Shown: in pieces, positions 20,226-33,396 of the stretch
How the letters are laid out: the number at the start of each line of letters is the position of its first letter
Position numbering within the stretch: the first letter of the stretch is position 1
Assembly: GCA_024291935.2 (NCBI GenBank)
Contig: CM044312.1
Coordinates: 62,001-126,000, forward strand
DNA from: Okapia johnstoni
Lineage: Eukaryota; Chordata; Mammalia; Artiodactyla; Giraffidae
Length of the DNA: 64,000 nucleotides
Reading direction: 5' to 3'
The notes under the pieces: model-generated
Told to the model about the DNA's origin: nothing
Seen by the model: only the letters and a program-made list of their open reading frames with translations
Database searches by the model: none
Made by a program: the position numbers and the translations under genes

Positions 20226-23200
20226 AGTTAGTCAGTTCAGTCGCTCAGTCGTGTCCGACTCTTTGCGACCCCATGAATCACAGCAGGCCAGGCCTCCCTG
20301 TCCATCACCAACTCCTGGAGTCTACCCAAACCCATGTCCATCGAGTCGGTGATGCCATCCAACCATTTCATCCTCTGTCGTCCCCTTCTCCTCCCACCCC
20401 CAATCCTACCAGCATTAGGGTCTTTTCCAATGAGTCAACCCTTCGCATGAGGTGGCCAAAGTATTGGAGTTTCAGCTTCAACATCAGTCCTTCCAATGAA
20501 CATCCAGGACTGATCTCCTTTAGGATGGACTGGTTGGATCTCCTTGCAGTCCAAGGGACTCTCAAGAGTCTTCTTCAACACCACAGTTCAAAAGCATCAA
20601 TTCTGCGGCACTCAGCTTTCTTCACAGTCCAACTCTCACATCCAAACATGACCACTGGGAAAACCATAGCCTTGACTAGATGGACCTTTGTTGGCAAAGT
20701 AATGTCTCTGCTTTTTAATATGCTGTCTGGGTTGGTTAAAACTTCCCTCCCAAAAAGTAAGCATCTTTTAATTTCATGGCTGCAATCACCATCTGCAGTG
20801 ATTTTGGAGCCCCCAAAATAAAGTCTGACACTGTTTCCACTGTTTCCCCATCTATTTCCCACGAAGTGATGGGACCAGATGCCATGATTTAGTTTTCTGA
20901 ATGTTAAGCTTTAAGCCAGCTTTTTCACTCTCCTCTCTCACTTTCATCAAGAGGCTTTTTAGTTCTTCACTTTCTGCCATAAAGCTGGTGTCATCTGCAT
21001 ATCTGAGGTTATTGATATTTCTCAAGGCAATCTTGATTCCAGATTGTGTTTCTTCCAGCCCAGCGTTTCCCATGATGTACTCTGCATGTAAGTTAAATAA
21101 GCAGGGTGATAATATACAGCCTTAACATACTCCTTTTCCTATTTGGAACCAATCTGTTGTTCCATGCCCAGTTCTAACTGTTGCTTCTTGACCTGCATAC
21201 AGGTTTCTCAAGAGGCAGGCCAGGTGTGGTCTGGTATTTCCATCTCTTTCAAAATTTTCCACAGGTTATTGTGATCCACAGAGTCAAAGGCTTTGCCATA
21301 GTCAATGAAGCAGAAATAGATGTTTTTCTGGAACTCTCGTGCCTTTTTGATGGTCCAATGGATGTTGGCAATTTGATCTCTGTTTCCTTTACCATTTCTA
21401 AAACCAGCTTGAACATCTAGAAGTTCACAGTTCATGTATTGCTGAAGCCTGGCTTGGAGAATTTTGAGCTTTACTTTACTAGCGTGTGAGATGAGTGCAA
21501 TTGTGCGATAGTTTGAGCATTCTTTGGCATTGCCTTTCTTTGGGGTTGGGATGAAAACTGACCTTTTCCAGTCCTGTGGCTGCTGCTGAGTTTTCCAAAT
21601 TTGCTGGCATATTGAGTTCAGCACTTTCACAGCATCATCTTTCAGGATTTGAAATAGCTCAAATGGAATTCTGTCACCTCCACTAGCTTTGTTCATAGTG
21701 ATGCTTTCTAAGGCCCACTTGACTGCACACTCCAGAATGTCTGGCTCTCGGTGAGTGATCACACCATTGTGATTATCCGGATCATGAAGATCTTTTTTGT
21801 ACAGTTCTTCTCTGTATTCTTGCCACCTCTTCTTAATATCTTCTGCTTCTGTTAGGTCCATACTATTTCTGTCCTTTATTGAGCCCATCTTTGCATGAAA
21901 TATTCCCTTGGTATCTCTCGTTTTCTTGAAGAGATCTCTAGTCTTTCCCATTCTGTTGTTTTCCTCTAATTCTTTGGACTGATCACTAAGGAAGGCTTTC
22001 TCATCTCTCCTTGCTATTCTTCAGAACACTGCATTCAAATGAGAATATCGTTCCTTTTCTCCTTTACTTTTTGCTTCTCTTCTTTCACAGGTATTTATTT
22101 ATAAGGTCTTCTCAGGCAGCCATTTTGCTTTTTTGCTTTTCTTTTCCATGGGGATGCTCTTGATCCCTGTCTCCTGTACAATGTCACAAACCTCCATCCA
22201 GAGTTCATCACGCACTCTGTCTATCAGATCTAGTCCCTTAAGTCTATTTCTCACTTCCACTGTATAATCATAAGGGATTAGATTTAGGTCATACCTGAAT
22301 GGTGTAGTGGTTTCCCCTACTTTCTTCAATTTAAGTCTGAATTTGGCAATAAGGAGTTCATGATCTGAGCCACAGTCAGCTCCCGGTCTTGTTTTTGCTG
22401 ACTCTATAGAGTTTCTCCATCTTTGGCTGCAAAGAATATAATCAGTCTGATTTCGGTGTTGACCATCTGGTGATGTCCACGTGTAGAGTCTTCTCTTGTG
22501 TTGTTGGAAGAGGGTGTTTGCTATGACTAGTGGGTTCTCCTGACAAAACTCTATTAGCCTTTACCCTGCTTCATTCTGTAGTCCAAGGCCAAATTTGCCT
22601 GTTACTCCAGGTGTTTCTTGACTTCCTACTTTTGCATTCCAGTCCCCTATAATGAAAAGGACGTCTTTTTTGGGTGTTTGTTCTAAAAGGTCTTGTAGGT
22701 CTTCATAGATCCATTCAACTTCAGCTTCTTCAGCGTTACTGGTTGGAGCATAGGCTTGGATTACCGTGATATTGAATGATTTGCCTCGGAAACGAACAGA
22801 GATCATTCTGTTGTTTTTGAGATTGCATCCAAGTACTGCATTTCAAACTCTTTTGTTGCCCATGAGGGCTACTCCATTTCTTCTAAGGGATTCCTGCACA
22901 CAGTAGTAGATATAATGGTCATCTGAGTTGAATTCACCCATTCCAGTCCATTTTAGTTAGCTGATTCCTAGAATGTTGACGTACACTCTTGCCATCTCCT
23001 ATTTGACCACTTCCAGTTTGCTTTGATTCATGGACCTAACATTCCAGGTTTCTGTGCAATATTGCTCTTTACAGCATCGAACCTTGCTTCTATCACCAGT
23101 CACATCCACAGTTGGGTATCGTTTTTGCTTTGGCTCCATCCCTTCATTCTTTCTGGAGTTATTTCTCCACTGACCTCCAGTAGCATATTGGGCACCTACC

Positions 23201-23244
23201 GACCTGGGGAGTTCATCTTTCAGTGTCCTATCTTTCTGCCTTTT
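20226..23244 (-). mobile_element. BovB LINE, near full length, antisense, inactivated
   Basis: About 3.0 kb, close to the usual BovB length of just over 3 kb, and the longest copy in the window. Read on the minus strand, the 5' part (23247-22999) ends with 'ETWNVRSMNQSKLEVVK', the start of the APE-type endonuclease. 22806-22561 carries 'VIQAYAPTSN' and 'FIIGDWNAKVGSQ', which include endonuclease catalytic-site motifs. 22329-22099 is the linker. 21951-21208 (247 codons) is the reverse transcriptase with motif A 'FCFIDYGKAFDSVDH'. 21073-20852 has the motif C 'RYADDTSFMAESEE'. 20862-20368 is the C-terminal region. Motif B ('YIKAVYYHPAY'-like in the wrong frame near 21110) and several joints are frame-shifted, so no complete protein remains. 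The 3' tail lies at 20226. Confidence 0.93.
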
Positions 23245-23249
23245 CATTG

Positions 23250-23351
23250 TCTAGCCATATAAAAATTCCATTATACGAATAGGTGGCATTGTGTTTATCC
23301 ATTCATCTGTTGATGGACATTTGAGCTGTTTTTACATTTTGGCCATTGTGT
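23250..23351 (-). mobile_element. L1 LINE, antisense, right flank of the BovB insertion
   Basis: The L1 resumes with 'aattccattatacgaatagg', 'tttatccattcatctgttga' and 'ttttggccattgtg'. This continues the L1 words that stopped at about 20215, showing that the BovB inserted into it. Confidence 0.7.
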
Positions 23352-23462
23352 AAGATCTCCTGGAGAAAGGAAAGGCTACCCACTCCAGTATTCTGGCCTG
23401 GAGAATTCCAGTCCATAGGGTCACAAAGAGTTGGACACGATTGAGGGACTTTCACTTTCACT
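23352..23462 (+). mobile_element. Bov-tA SINE, 5' truncated
   Basis: It begins in the linker ('agatctcctggagaaaggaa') and ends in the tail 'gacacgattgagggactttc'. The tRNA-like head is missing. Confidence 0.85.
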
Positions 23463-23472
23463 TATAGAGGTA

Positions 23473-23674
23473 TAAGTCTTCCCAGGTGAAACTAGCGGTA
23501 AAGAACCTGCCTGCTAACACAGGAGATGAAAGAGACATGGGTTCAATTCCTGGGTTGGGAAGATTCCCTGGAGTAGGAAATGGCAACCCACTCTGGTATT
23601 CTTGCCTGGAAAATTCCATAGGCAGAGGAGCTTGGTGGGCTACAGAGTTGGACACAACTGAGTGACCGAGCCCA
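23473..23674 (+). mobile_element. Bov-tA SINE, full length
   Basis: The head is 'gtcttcccaggtgaaactag', with a box-B-like 'gggttcaattcc', and the tail ends 'gacacaactgagtgaccgag'. It sits immediately downstream of another, truncated Bov-tA in the same orientation. Confidence 0.88.
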
Positions 23675-24650
23675 CACGAAGTTATAATGAACAACATGCA
23701 CAAACCCATGTTTGAGCCCCTGCTTTTGACTCTTCAGAGTGTATCTTTCAGTGCTTTGAATACATCGTCCCACTCTTTTGTGGCCAATGTGGTTTCTGAT
23801 GAGAAATCAGCTTCACTGTTATTGTGGATACACTGTACACAAGGCGTCCCTTCTCTCTTGCTGCTTCCAAGATCCTCGGTGACTTTTGAGAGGTTTACTT
23901 TTTTAGGTGTAAATCACCTCGAGTTTTTCTTTCTTAGAAGTTATTTGTGCTTTATAGATGTGTAGATCAATGTTTTTCACTACATTTGGGAAGTTTGGGA
24001 CGTTACTTCCTTAAATTGTATTTCCACCCTCTTCTGTTTCTCCTCTCTTTGGGGCTTCTATCATGTGCATGTTGGGGTTTATTTTTCTTTCTTTCTGTTT
24101 CCTTGTTTTCTCACTTGAGCAGGTGAGACTACATCATCTCACTTGAGTTATCTTCAAGTTCTCCGTCTCTTTCTTCTGCCAGCCCAAACTGTTGTTGAGC
24201 TCCTACATTGAATTTTTCCATTTTAGTCCCATTTCTCAACTTTAGAAGTTCTCTTTAGTATTATTTTATAACTATGATCTGTTATTAGTATTATCTATTT
24301 GGTATAACATCACTGTTATGCTCTACTTTAATTCTCTAGACTCCAAGCCAGACATAATATTAGTTCCTAAACATAGTTACTGTAACTAATTTAATGTCTT
24401 TGCCTGTTAAATTTAACATCTCAGATTACTCAGGGAGAATTTATATTGGCAATTCTTTTTTGTTTTCTTTTTTGTTATCCAAACTTTCCTGTTTTGGGAT
24501 ATGCCAAAATTTTTGTTGAAAACTGTTTTGTTGGGTTTTTTTCCTAACATAAAATATGGCAGTTCTGGAAGTGAGACCATTCCACTGCTCCAAAGGAGTC
24601 CTTGTTTTGTTTGTTGGTACTATTGTTTTTGACTTTCCTAAATTCATCAT
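23675..24650 (-). mobile_element. Old L1 LINE, internal region, antisense
   Basis: It shows the word order of an old L1 complement: 'agtgctttgaatacatcgtc', 'ctctcttgctgcttccaaga', 'tttgggaagtttgggac', 'tatcttcaagttctccgtct' and 'tttttgttgaaaactgtttt'. It is strongly diverged and has no frames. The subfamily is not assigned. Confidence 0.6.
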
Positions 24651-24870
24651 GTGGGCTTCACTTGTGGCTCAGCTGGTAAAGAGTCTGCTTGCAATGTGGG
24701 AGACCTGGGTTCGATCCTTGAGTTGGGAAGATCCCCTGGAGAAGGGAACAGCTACCAACTCCAGTATTGTGGCCTGGAGAACTCCCTGGAGAAAGAAGCC
24801 TGGCAGGCTTCACAGTCCATGGGGTCACAAAGAGTCAGACATGACCACGCGACTTTCACTTTCACTTTCA
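24651..24870 (+). mobile_element. Bov-tA SINE, full length
   Basis: The head is 'gggcttcacttgtggctcag', the box-B-like part is 'gggttcgatccttgagt', and the tail ends 'cagacatgaccacgcgactt' with a TTTCAC repeat. It lies inside the old L1. Confidence 0.9.
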
Positions 24871-25600
24871 ACTTCATTACGTAAGTGTATTCTCTGTTAC
24901 ACGTGGGCACTGACATCTCTGGTCACTTGCCTTGGTTGCTGCTAATGACAGAGCTGAAATTTCCCTGACAGTCTCGAGTAGTAGGTCTCCCAGCCTTTGC
25001 TGTGGGCCTTGTGTGTGTCGATGCTCTGGCAGGCGGATTACAGCACAGCTTCACCCATCCCCTCCTGCCCGCGGGAGAGGTGGGCGCAAAGCGAGAGCAC
25101 TGGGCCTTGCCGGGCCTTTCCTGGGTGCTGTGTGGGTGGCGCGCTGTACCCCAAGGATGCGCTGGAGCTTCCGGAGCCCCTGTGGACATGTTATTCCTTA
25201 GGCTTTCCTTCTGCTGTTCTGCTCATTTTCTTGTTTGCCCCAAATGCTGTTGCTGCTTCGTGCGGCTGTTATATTAAGTAACTGCCACTGACTTTTTCCA
25301 GCAAACACCCCTGGGAAGGACTGCTTACACTAGGAAGCTCTGAGTCAGGGCAAATAAAGGCAAGTCCTTGGGTGCAGGTTTCCAGAGAACTGCCAGACTT
25401 GCGAAAGAGTGGGCTGATCTGGGCACCAGGTCTGGGGAGCTTCAAAGCCTTCTGGCCCTGCTGGTAGCTACACAGTTGCCCTGACTGTGAGGCTGGAGGT
25501 TTCAACGTCAGGGCCAAGCTGGTGCAGGAGGGCCGGAATGGGAAAAGTTACGGCGCCACAAAGATCTCAGCAAGACACAGCCATTTTTCTTGAATAAACA
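24871..25600. other. Unassigned, moderately GC-rich, possibly further old L1
   Basis: It continues the L1 territory but I cannot follow L1 words past about 24950. Overlapping open frames near 24932-25281 on both strands reflect GC composition. No domain is recognised. Confidence 0.3.
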
Positions 25601-25614
25601 TTCCTTGTTGGTGC

Positions 25615-25780
25615 ACTGGGATGACCCTGAGGGGTGGGATGGGGAGGGAGGAGGGAGGGGGTTCAGGATGGGGAACACATGTGCACCCATGGCTGATTCA
25701 TGTCAACTCATGGCAAAAACCACTACAATATTGTAAAGTGATTAGCCTCCAATTAAAATAAATTAATTAATTTTAAAAAA
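25615..25780 (+). mobile_element. Ruminant L1 3' end with A-rich tail
   Basis: Characteristic bovine-type L1 3' UTR words are 'gatggggagggaggagggag', 'ggttcaggatggggaacaca' and 'ctacaatattgtaaagtgat', closing with an A/T-rich tail. The flanks 'ttccttgttggtgc' (25601-25614) and 'tcccttgtgttgctgc' (25781-25796) look like an eroded target-site duplication. Only the last 166 bases of the element were inserted. Confidence 0.8.
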
Positions 25781-25796
25781 TCCCTTGTGTTGCTGC

Positions 25797-28700
25797 AAGG
25801 CTCTGGTTAATTTCTAAATTGTTGAAAACGTTTATTTGACGATTTTGCCAGTATTCTCATTGTCTTTATGGAAGAACAGATGTTCAAGGCCTTTACTCCA
25901 CCATTCTGGGAGCATCGTTTAATCCGCACGTGTAAATTGTAAAAGAATGCATACTTACCCAGTGAAAAGTGGTTAGCTACTACAATGTGCGTAGTTCGGA
26001 CCACCAAACTGGTAGAGAAGGAGCAAAAGCAGAAGCCCTGAAGCAGGAGGAAAACAAAGAAACCATCAAGTAGACGAACACCTGCCCCCTCCCCAAGCCG
26101 AGACTCAGCATCCAGACCGTGAGAGGAGCCCCAGGATGCGAGCCAGGTGCGGATGACACACGCCGAGGGCCTGTCCGATCAGAGGCGTGGGGAGCAGCGC
26201 CTCCAGAGAGAAACGCTTACCAGCCTTGTCTGCGTGAGACATCATAGCTAAAGGTGCATTTAAAACACGAATTTATTTTGGGAAAACCTGAAAACTGAAA
26301 TGCGTTATCTCCCTATCAGGAGTCTGGCGATTTCAGAGCGTGAAATTGCCCCAACACGAGTATGTTACCAGTCTCTTTGTTATCCTATTTTAATGTGGTT
26401 TCCTTTACCCTCCGTCTAAGAATATGACGTGAACTACCCACTTCACTGGGCTGTAGGAGGGTAAAGTGATGTAAAAGGTGATTTTCTCATCAAGAAGTCA
26501 CGGGCACAGCATCCCACACTTCTCCCATGTGCGGGGGCCGGTCAGCACCTCTGTGTCTGCGGAAAGAGGGGTTAGTTTTGATGGGGCTGGAGCTGAAGAG
26601 AAAGACAATTTAAAACTACTACAGCTGACAGATGATCGTGGGGAATGCACCTCTCTGAAGACTTCCAGGAGATTATTTTCACCCTGGAGGTGGAATGAGA
26701 GACAGAGGCCCTTGTGCTGGTCACGGAGAAGCTGGAGCTGCAACCCCCTGAAACACGTGCTCACTCCAGAGGGGCCTCCACTTCCTGGGCTTTCCCAACC
26801 CTCAGCGGTGGGGTTGGGCACGTGGAGCACATGTCCTGGGAGGGCCCGCAGGCCCCCAGTCAGCCTCCTGGGAGCTCAGACGATGGCTTGCTTGTGGTCC
26901 CTCCAGAACAATCAGCAGGTTTCCCAGTGCTGTTGGCCACCAGGAATATCAGATGCCTGGCAGAGTGACTTCAAATGAACCACGGATGACGAATTTTTCT
27001 AAGGTTTAAAACCATTGATCTCCAGCAATGTCTTGATGATTAAATAGAAAATAGGATATAGACATCTATGGGCTTTTGTGTCCCCATCTTCTCCAAAGAA
27101 GGGTGAAGGGACAGACCAAGGTCCATGCACAACTATCCACGACTAAAGAAGTCTACTTGTCCCCCAGGACGGGACTATCCCAATAGCAACAGCCCAAACC
27201 TGTTTGGGGCTTCTGGGATAACACGGGCCTGATACCGCCTTGAGTGGCAGAGCCTTCCTTCATTAACAGTTAGACTTCTGCAGCCAGTGCGTCCAATCCC
27301 ACCTTTGCATTTCTGACCAGCGACCCTCTCTTAACTGCTGGTCCATCAGTACCACTGCGCACGTGGACAGGAACCACTCTTCGGAAAGTACAGGCTTGCA
27401 GGTTTGGAAAATGCAGCCTGCATTTCATCCCTGCTCACTTCAAAGATGAAAAGACCAGTGCAACACCTAGAGACCCCATGATGTTAGATTTAGGTCTTTC
27501 ATTTACATGGACATTCAACTCTCCTTGGATAATAGTTCTGCAAAAAGCAATCTTCCCACTTAAGATTAGTCATGATGCAGGGATAATAGTTTTCCTTTTT
27601 TGGTCTTCAGAGAGAATAATTCTACCCTTGGCTAGTTCAAGGGTAAGAATTTCCTCCAAAGATGCCAGCTATTAGCTTTTTGAGTCTAGATTGACTTTGA
27701 ATTGAGCCTATCCTCAGCCATACATCAACTTAGTATTAATAATAGAAAACACTTTTGAGTTCTTGTGCAATCATTGCTCCTGAGTTCTGTACCCAGGTCT
27801 GACTGACTAAGGACCACTGAATCCAAAGAGGATCACATCTTTTAAATGTCTGAAAAAGATTGTTAACGTCTAAACCATTGATAGTTACACTCAGCTTCCT
27901 CTGAAACAAAGATACTGAATACAGAGAAGAAAAGTCATACTTCAAGGTCAAACCATCTTTCTTGCTTTCCGTTAATTGGTTCAAGAAAGGGTCTCAAGGT
28001 CAACCTAATCTTTAGACTGAAAACAGACCCCTGGGGACAAAATGACAATTTAAGTTGTATATTAAATATTAGCTCATGGTGGATCTGAGTCCCACATTGC
28101 ACATGCCCTTGCGGATAGTAATTATGTCACCAAAAGATGACACTTTCCTCACGCAAACTGATATAAATCCTGTGTTGAAACCACTTCTTATCTGCACCTG
28201 GTCGATTCAAGATCCCGTGAAGTGTGGCCCAAGGGCTATCACTGCCACGCAGCCCCCTCTGGCCAGGTAAGTCCACTGGCTCCTGGAGAGTCCCCTCCAA
28301 TCTTCCCAAGGCAGGGGGTCTCCAGCCCCACCATCTGGAGTCACTGCTTCTCCTTTCTGCACCCCTATTTCTAATTCCTAAAACTAGGCAGTCATGTTCA
28401 GCACAAGGATTTTAGGGTCTGTTCTTCAAGGCTCATGTCAGTTCCAGCTTCATTTAAGGAAATGAGAAGAAACCCATTTTATCCAGTTTTCAAGGGTGAG
28501 GTTGGGGGTGAGAGGTGAAAAGAGTGGGGGAGACCATCCAACGAAAAGCGTGGAAACTGAGGATGGAGGCTGGTTTGAAGGACCTTCAAGCCCAGCAGGA
28601 CCTCTAACCCGGCAGAGCCTGTGAGCCCAGGCATAACCTCCTAACCCAGCAGAACCTCAGCTCAATTTGGTGCTTATTGGGCACATTCAGAGCTCTTGAG

Positions 28701-31700
28701 CAGGAGTGTAGCATGCAGATAAAAGAATTCTTGATTTCTCAACCATGCAGCACTGAACCCTGACTTAATAAACTGGAGCCGAGGGCCTGGGATGGCAGAT
28801 TCAGAAGCCAGAACTAAGAGAGGCTAACGCACAGGGAGAACGTGGTCAGTCTATTATGTTAGAAAACACTTGTTTAGAATAGCTGCCTTTAACTGATGTT
28901 CGCATGTCTCCATCCATGATTATTTTAGTTAAGAAATTAGACAAAATTTCTGTTGGTTGTGAGAGACATGAGAATACTTTGCTCAAGGCAGCTGTGAACT
29001 ATCTCTGTCTGCCTGTAGTTCCCCGGGCAACAGAGCAGTAACACCAGCTAAACTTGGATCATGTTGATTGTTACCCAGAGTAGCCGGAATTAGACGGAGG
29101 CCAACAGGGATACAAGCTATAGGCTGAGGAGTAGCCAAGGTTGACCTCAGAAGAGCATCACCAGCCATCACGTCCAGGGCCTGGGGGACGAGTAAGCGGG
29201 GGAGCTTGAAGCCCAGCAGCACGAACGCAGAGCAGAATGCGCGGTCCAGACGCTTCTGTGGCAGATGATAGCGATCAAGCTAAATCTAGTTGACCAGAGC
29301 TGAGCTCGAGATGCACAGAGCTGAGAAGACTGGCAGCATGAGAGGTTGTGGATGATGATGAAATCAAGACTCAGTCTGTGCGTGTCCCTTTCTCTTCTGC
29401 TGTCTTAGCTCTGCCCTCAGCTCAGGCTCACATACGTTCTCTGAACACCTGTGGCAGAAACCAGGAGCGTCCCCTGGCCTGTGGGCTGGTGCAGAGCCAG
29501 GAGGGACATCTCCCGGGTCCCCCAGCACGACGTGCCCACAGCCAGGGGGATGCAACTCTTGAATGGCAAGGTCTGGGTCCCCTCAGTCCTGGAAAATGCA
29601 GAGAATAGATGTTTTCCCAAAGACAGTCAGGGTCTGACACCCTCGAAAGGGATGAATGCTGGACAGTCAAAAATAAGAGAATGCCCACAACAGGAAAAGT
29701 GGTCCCTGTGGCGAATACAGTTACCAGTGGTGTCGGCTCAGGCCTCAGGCAAAGAGCCGCATGCTTAAGGTCTAGAGGGTGTTGGGGATTTCAGAGAAGA
29801 GGGAGATACTTGTTCTTAAACGGTTTCCTGTAGACTGGAGGCAGAGGGAGAAGCCACATGACAACCCGCCCCCGTCTCCTGTCCCTTCCCGCCCTCTGGT
29901 TTTCCCACCCTGGCCCATCTGTAAAATAGATTAAAGCCAAACTAACCATACTTTCTCTGGGCCAAATTAATTAATCTTTTCTTCTGTGATTAACATCTGG
30001 AAACATGCAAAAACTGGAGAGGTGGACTGTTAATTCACCTGTACCCCTGCCTATGATGTCTTTCAAAACACATACTTAGGATAAAGCTTTTTCTATCAAC
30101 AATGCTTTGCTACCAAATCACAGTATATACTTTATCTTAATATCACTTACATTCAGGGTTATGTGCAAAGCTAATGACCTAGTGACTTTTAATACTGGTT
30201 TATACAGTACTCAAATGTTTTTACAATCTTTGTTTGTACAACAAGCTATAGCATCTATGGGTATTTTTTCATAAATCTGAAAAATTAAGTAAGCAAGCTT
30301 GGAAAATTTATTCTGAGTGAGTCCAGAGTCACTGAATTCTCTTAACAGCATTCAAATTTTGGAGCGGAGGCCACAATTTTCCTTCCTTCTGTTCATTAAG
30401 TTATAGTAATCAAATATTAAACTCACATTTGGAGTTACATGTCCAAAAGCAGAAACAACGCACATCTCCAGGCAGAGGTCGGGAGTGTTAGCTTCATGGT
30501 AAAGAAGCCAGTGAGACTCTGAAGGACGTTGAGCTCTGGGTGCCCAGTGAGGTCACAGAATGGCCAGCAGTAAAGGGATTTAGGGTGTTAAAGGGAAGGT
30601 GCAGGGAAATATGGTATTTGAATTTCCATAATGTGGAAGGATGATTGTGTCTGTTCTAGAGGCCCCAGGGTTAAATTAGGACCACGAGGAGAAAATGCAA
30701 GAAGGAATTTGGCTCACTCAGAACTATCAAAGATAGCCTGGGTCGCCTTTGGTTGAAAGGCATCAGGTATTTCTCAGCACAGAAGTGTTCAAGAGGAACC
30801 TGGCTGAACGCTGAGCAATTCTGATACCTCTGCTGTGTGAAACTGCTATCCCCCTGGGCGGGGGACTCTGTCCTCCTAAAGGACTTAATTGGCCAACCAG
30901 CTCCAATCTCTGTTTCTCTCTGAGCTCCTCCCCACCACGATTCAAGTTTCTCTCACCCTAAAAACAAACAGAAACCCAAACCCTGATGTCGCTCAGGCCT
31001 CACGTCTCCTCCAGCTGCTGACACTCCTGCCAACGGTGATGAAAACATCCTCCAGACTCAGTCTGCATTACGGCATCTTGGATGCACTTCCCGGACCGGT
31101 CGGCCTGGCCTGTGTTTGCACCGCTCCTTTGAGACTGACCTCACCAGGGACACGGAGGACGGTTTCATGTTGGCAAATCCAGCAGACACAGCTTGGTCCC
31201 CGGGCTGAATGAACTCCTGGAAGCTTCCACAGCTCCACACACTGCTGGTGTTCTCACCACTTGCCTGACCAGGACTCCAGGTCTCCATCGTCACCTCTTC
31301 CCCCTTTAGAGCAGAAAGATCAGCATCTTCACGAGCATCCCCAGGGCTCTGGACGTCAGGAATGCAGGACCCTCGGAGAAACGCCACCTCAAGCAGTGCT
31401 ACCCCGACCTCTTTGCTGACCCCACTTCAGTGACAGAGCCCACCGACTCATCCCCAGGATTGCAGTTAGTCACCACGTTCCGCTATGTGCAGCCCGTGAC
31501 GCTCCTCTCACCTAGCTGTTTCTTCCTACCCCTGACAGCACCATCTTCTCACCAGGACGGCTGCATGGGGAAGGTACCCCTTCCTCAGGGCTCCTGTTTG
31601 CCCGCACAGAATCCACATTCTCAGTCTTGCCCCAGGCCCCTCCCACCTTCTCCTCCTCACCCACATCCCAGCATCACGGCTCCTTCCAGCTCTCAGATCC

Positions 31701-31719
31701 GCCCTCCTCCTCCCGGCTG
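25797..31719. other. Long unassigned stretch, mostly unique-looking DNA
   Basis: Nearly 6 kb without a gene or repeat that I can name. Short open frames (for example 26478-26978 +, 29451-29768 +, 31058-31387 -) have no recognised domains and overlap frames on the other strand. A weak, irregular run of AACCCAGCAG-like words occurs at 28580-28670. Distal regulatory DNA could lie here, but nothing in the bare sequence shows it. Confidence 0.4.
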
Positions 31720-31915
31720 CAGCAGGGTCCTGCTGCTCTGTCTGCAACAATCTTTGTCTAAGTCCCTATCATCGCTTGGGTCTCAGCTTAATGCTGGCTC
31801 TTCTAGAAGGCCTTCCCCAGACTCCAGGTCCTGAGTTTGCTATTTATCCTCCTTGGTAAACTTCAAGCCCTTTGAGGGTGTAGCTGGTGTCTGTATTCTC
31901 ATGACAGAATTTGTA
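31720..31915 (+). mobile_element. L2 LINE 3' fragment
   Basis: Diverged L2 word order: 'gggtctcagcttaatgctgg', 'agaaggccttccccagactc', and 'caagccctttgagggtgtag' followed by 'ctggtgtctgtattctcatg'. This resembles the conserved L2 3' end. No frame remains. Confidence 0.5.
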
Positions 31916-32779
31916 GTATAGATTCAAGTTTCAGAGGCTCTTTAGGGATCAAATACGGGAAAAACACAAGTGTTTGTAATTGTCTGATGTGGCCTTGGGC
32001 AAGTACATGTCTGTGTGACTCTGCCCTTGTTCCATCCAGACACACACACCATCAGATGACGTCTGGGTGGCCGGCTGCAGCTCCAGGACTCCAGGGAGCA
32101 CTGAAAGGCCTGGAGCACAAATCTTTTACTCTGGATCTCCCTCAAGTCACTGCATGTCAGAATCCCCATAACCCTTGGAGAAAGAAATTAGTAAGAAAAC
32201 AGACCTTGGAATTGAACCCAAAGTCTTTGGTAAAGTGGGCCCTCTGAGATGATGATCTGACCGGAAGTGCCTTAAAGACACTCTGTAAGGAAGTCCCTTA
32301 AAGAGAGAAAATTTATCATAAACCCACAGGAGCAGTGGTCCGTGCCCAGCTCCCTGGAGCCTTCACTTTGCATCATCTTTCTCTCCCTCAGGCTGGGGAT
32401 GCCAGCATCCCTGGCTGGACAGATGACCGTCTGCATGTGCCTTGAGGTCTTCATGTGAGAATGTGGCCCATCTGCTATCAGTGGTGCAGTCACACGTGGC
32501 TCGCGGCCCTGACAGCTGGGAGCCCTGGTGGCCTCCCCTTTAGCGGGTGTGAGCACAGCACACACATCCCAGCCTGTGTGCGGATGAGGATGCACACCAC
32601 ACAGCTTGTCCCTGGCCCTGGTTTCCAAGGACATCCAAGGAGAAACCTGCTGCTGGTCAAGTTCTTTATGAGAAGGGGCACTCAGAGAATGGAAATTCAT
32701 TAACTTGTTGGAATGGGTGTGGGGATTGCTTTCAGGCTGAAATTTTTAAAAAGCAGACGTCTAAACCAATGCAGTTCAG
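31916..32779. other. Unassigned stretch
   Basis: No supported gene. The minus-strand open frame at 32272-32700 (142 codons) lies opposite a plus-strand frame, and no domain is recognised in either. Confidence 0.35.
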
Positions 32780-32920
32780 TGGAGAAAATGCTGGCCTGGC
32801 TGCTGGCTCCTGCTTTGACACAACTTGTGTGACATTAGAAAGTTTCTCAGCCTCTCTGTCCCCAAACCTGTGCAAGGAAGAGGCTTGTTCTCACCAGGGC
32901 ACCTCCCAGCTCTAAAAAAA
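32780..32920 (+). mobile_element. MIR-family SINE (MIR3-like)
   Basis: The order is 'acttgtgtgacattagaaag', 'tttctcagcctctctgtccc' and 'cacctcccagctctaaaa'. These match the core and 3' end of MIR-type SINEs in sense. Confidence 0.55.
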
Positions 32921-33396
32921 GAGGTAGTCTTTCCTGCCTTCCACACACTGGAATTCTAGAACCATTCTTTTAAAACTCTTACATCAAATGTGCTTCTTTA
33001 CCTTCCTCTTGCCTGTCGCCTTTGAACACACATAAAAGCCAGATCCAAATCCTGACATTGCTGAAGGTCTAATTACAGATTCTTGTTCCAGTTTTGTAGT
33101 TCGCTGCAAAACAAGCATTTAGGAGGGATAAAATAACCCTCAGATTGTCACAGCTCCCTCCACCCTCCCAGGCTTTCTTCCGGGGTGTGTAGGTAGGAGG
33201 GTATGAAGCCGGTCTCCAGGGCACAACGGGGAATTACAGAAGTTCTTGACCTTCTGTTGAGGCTGTGGCTGCCCCCATCTTCAGCCTAGATGCTTCTGTT
33301 TCCTCCTGTTGTATTTGATGAGCTTGTTTGCGGGACTAAATGATTGCCAGTCCTCTCAAAATTCAGATTTATGAAAAATATTACTTAATGCTTGTA
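32921..33396. other. Unassigned stretch
   Basis: No gene or repeat was recognised between the MIR and the BovB copy. Confidence 0.35.

Noticed and set aside
20226..23244. Calling this BovB an active element
   Set aside because: Frame breaks separate the endonuclease, RT and C-terminal parts, so no complete protein can be read.
28580..28670. Tandem repeat array or CRISPR-like array
   Set aside because: The AACCCAGCAG-like words are irregular in length and spacing, and there is no regular repeat-spacer structure anywhere in the window.
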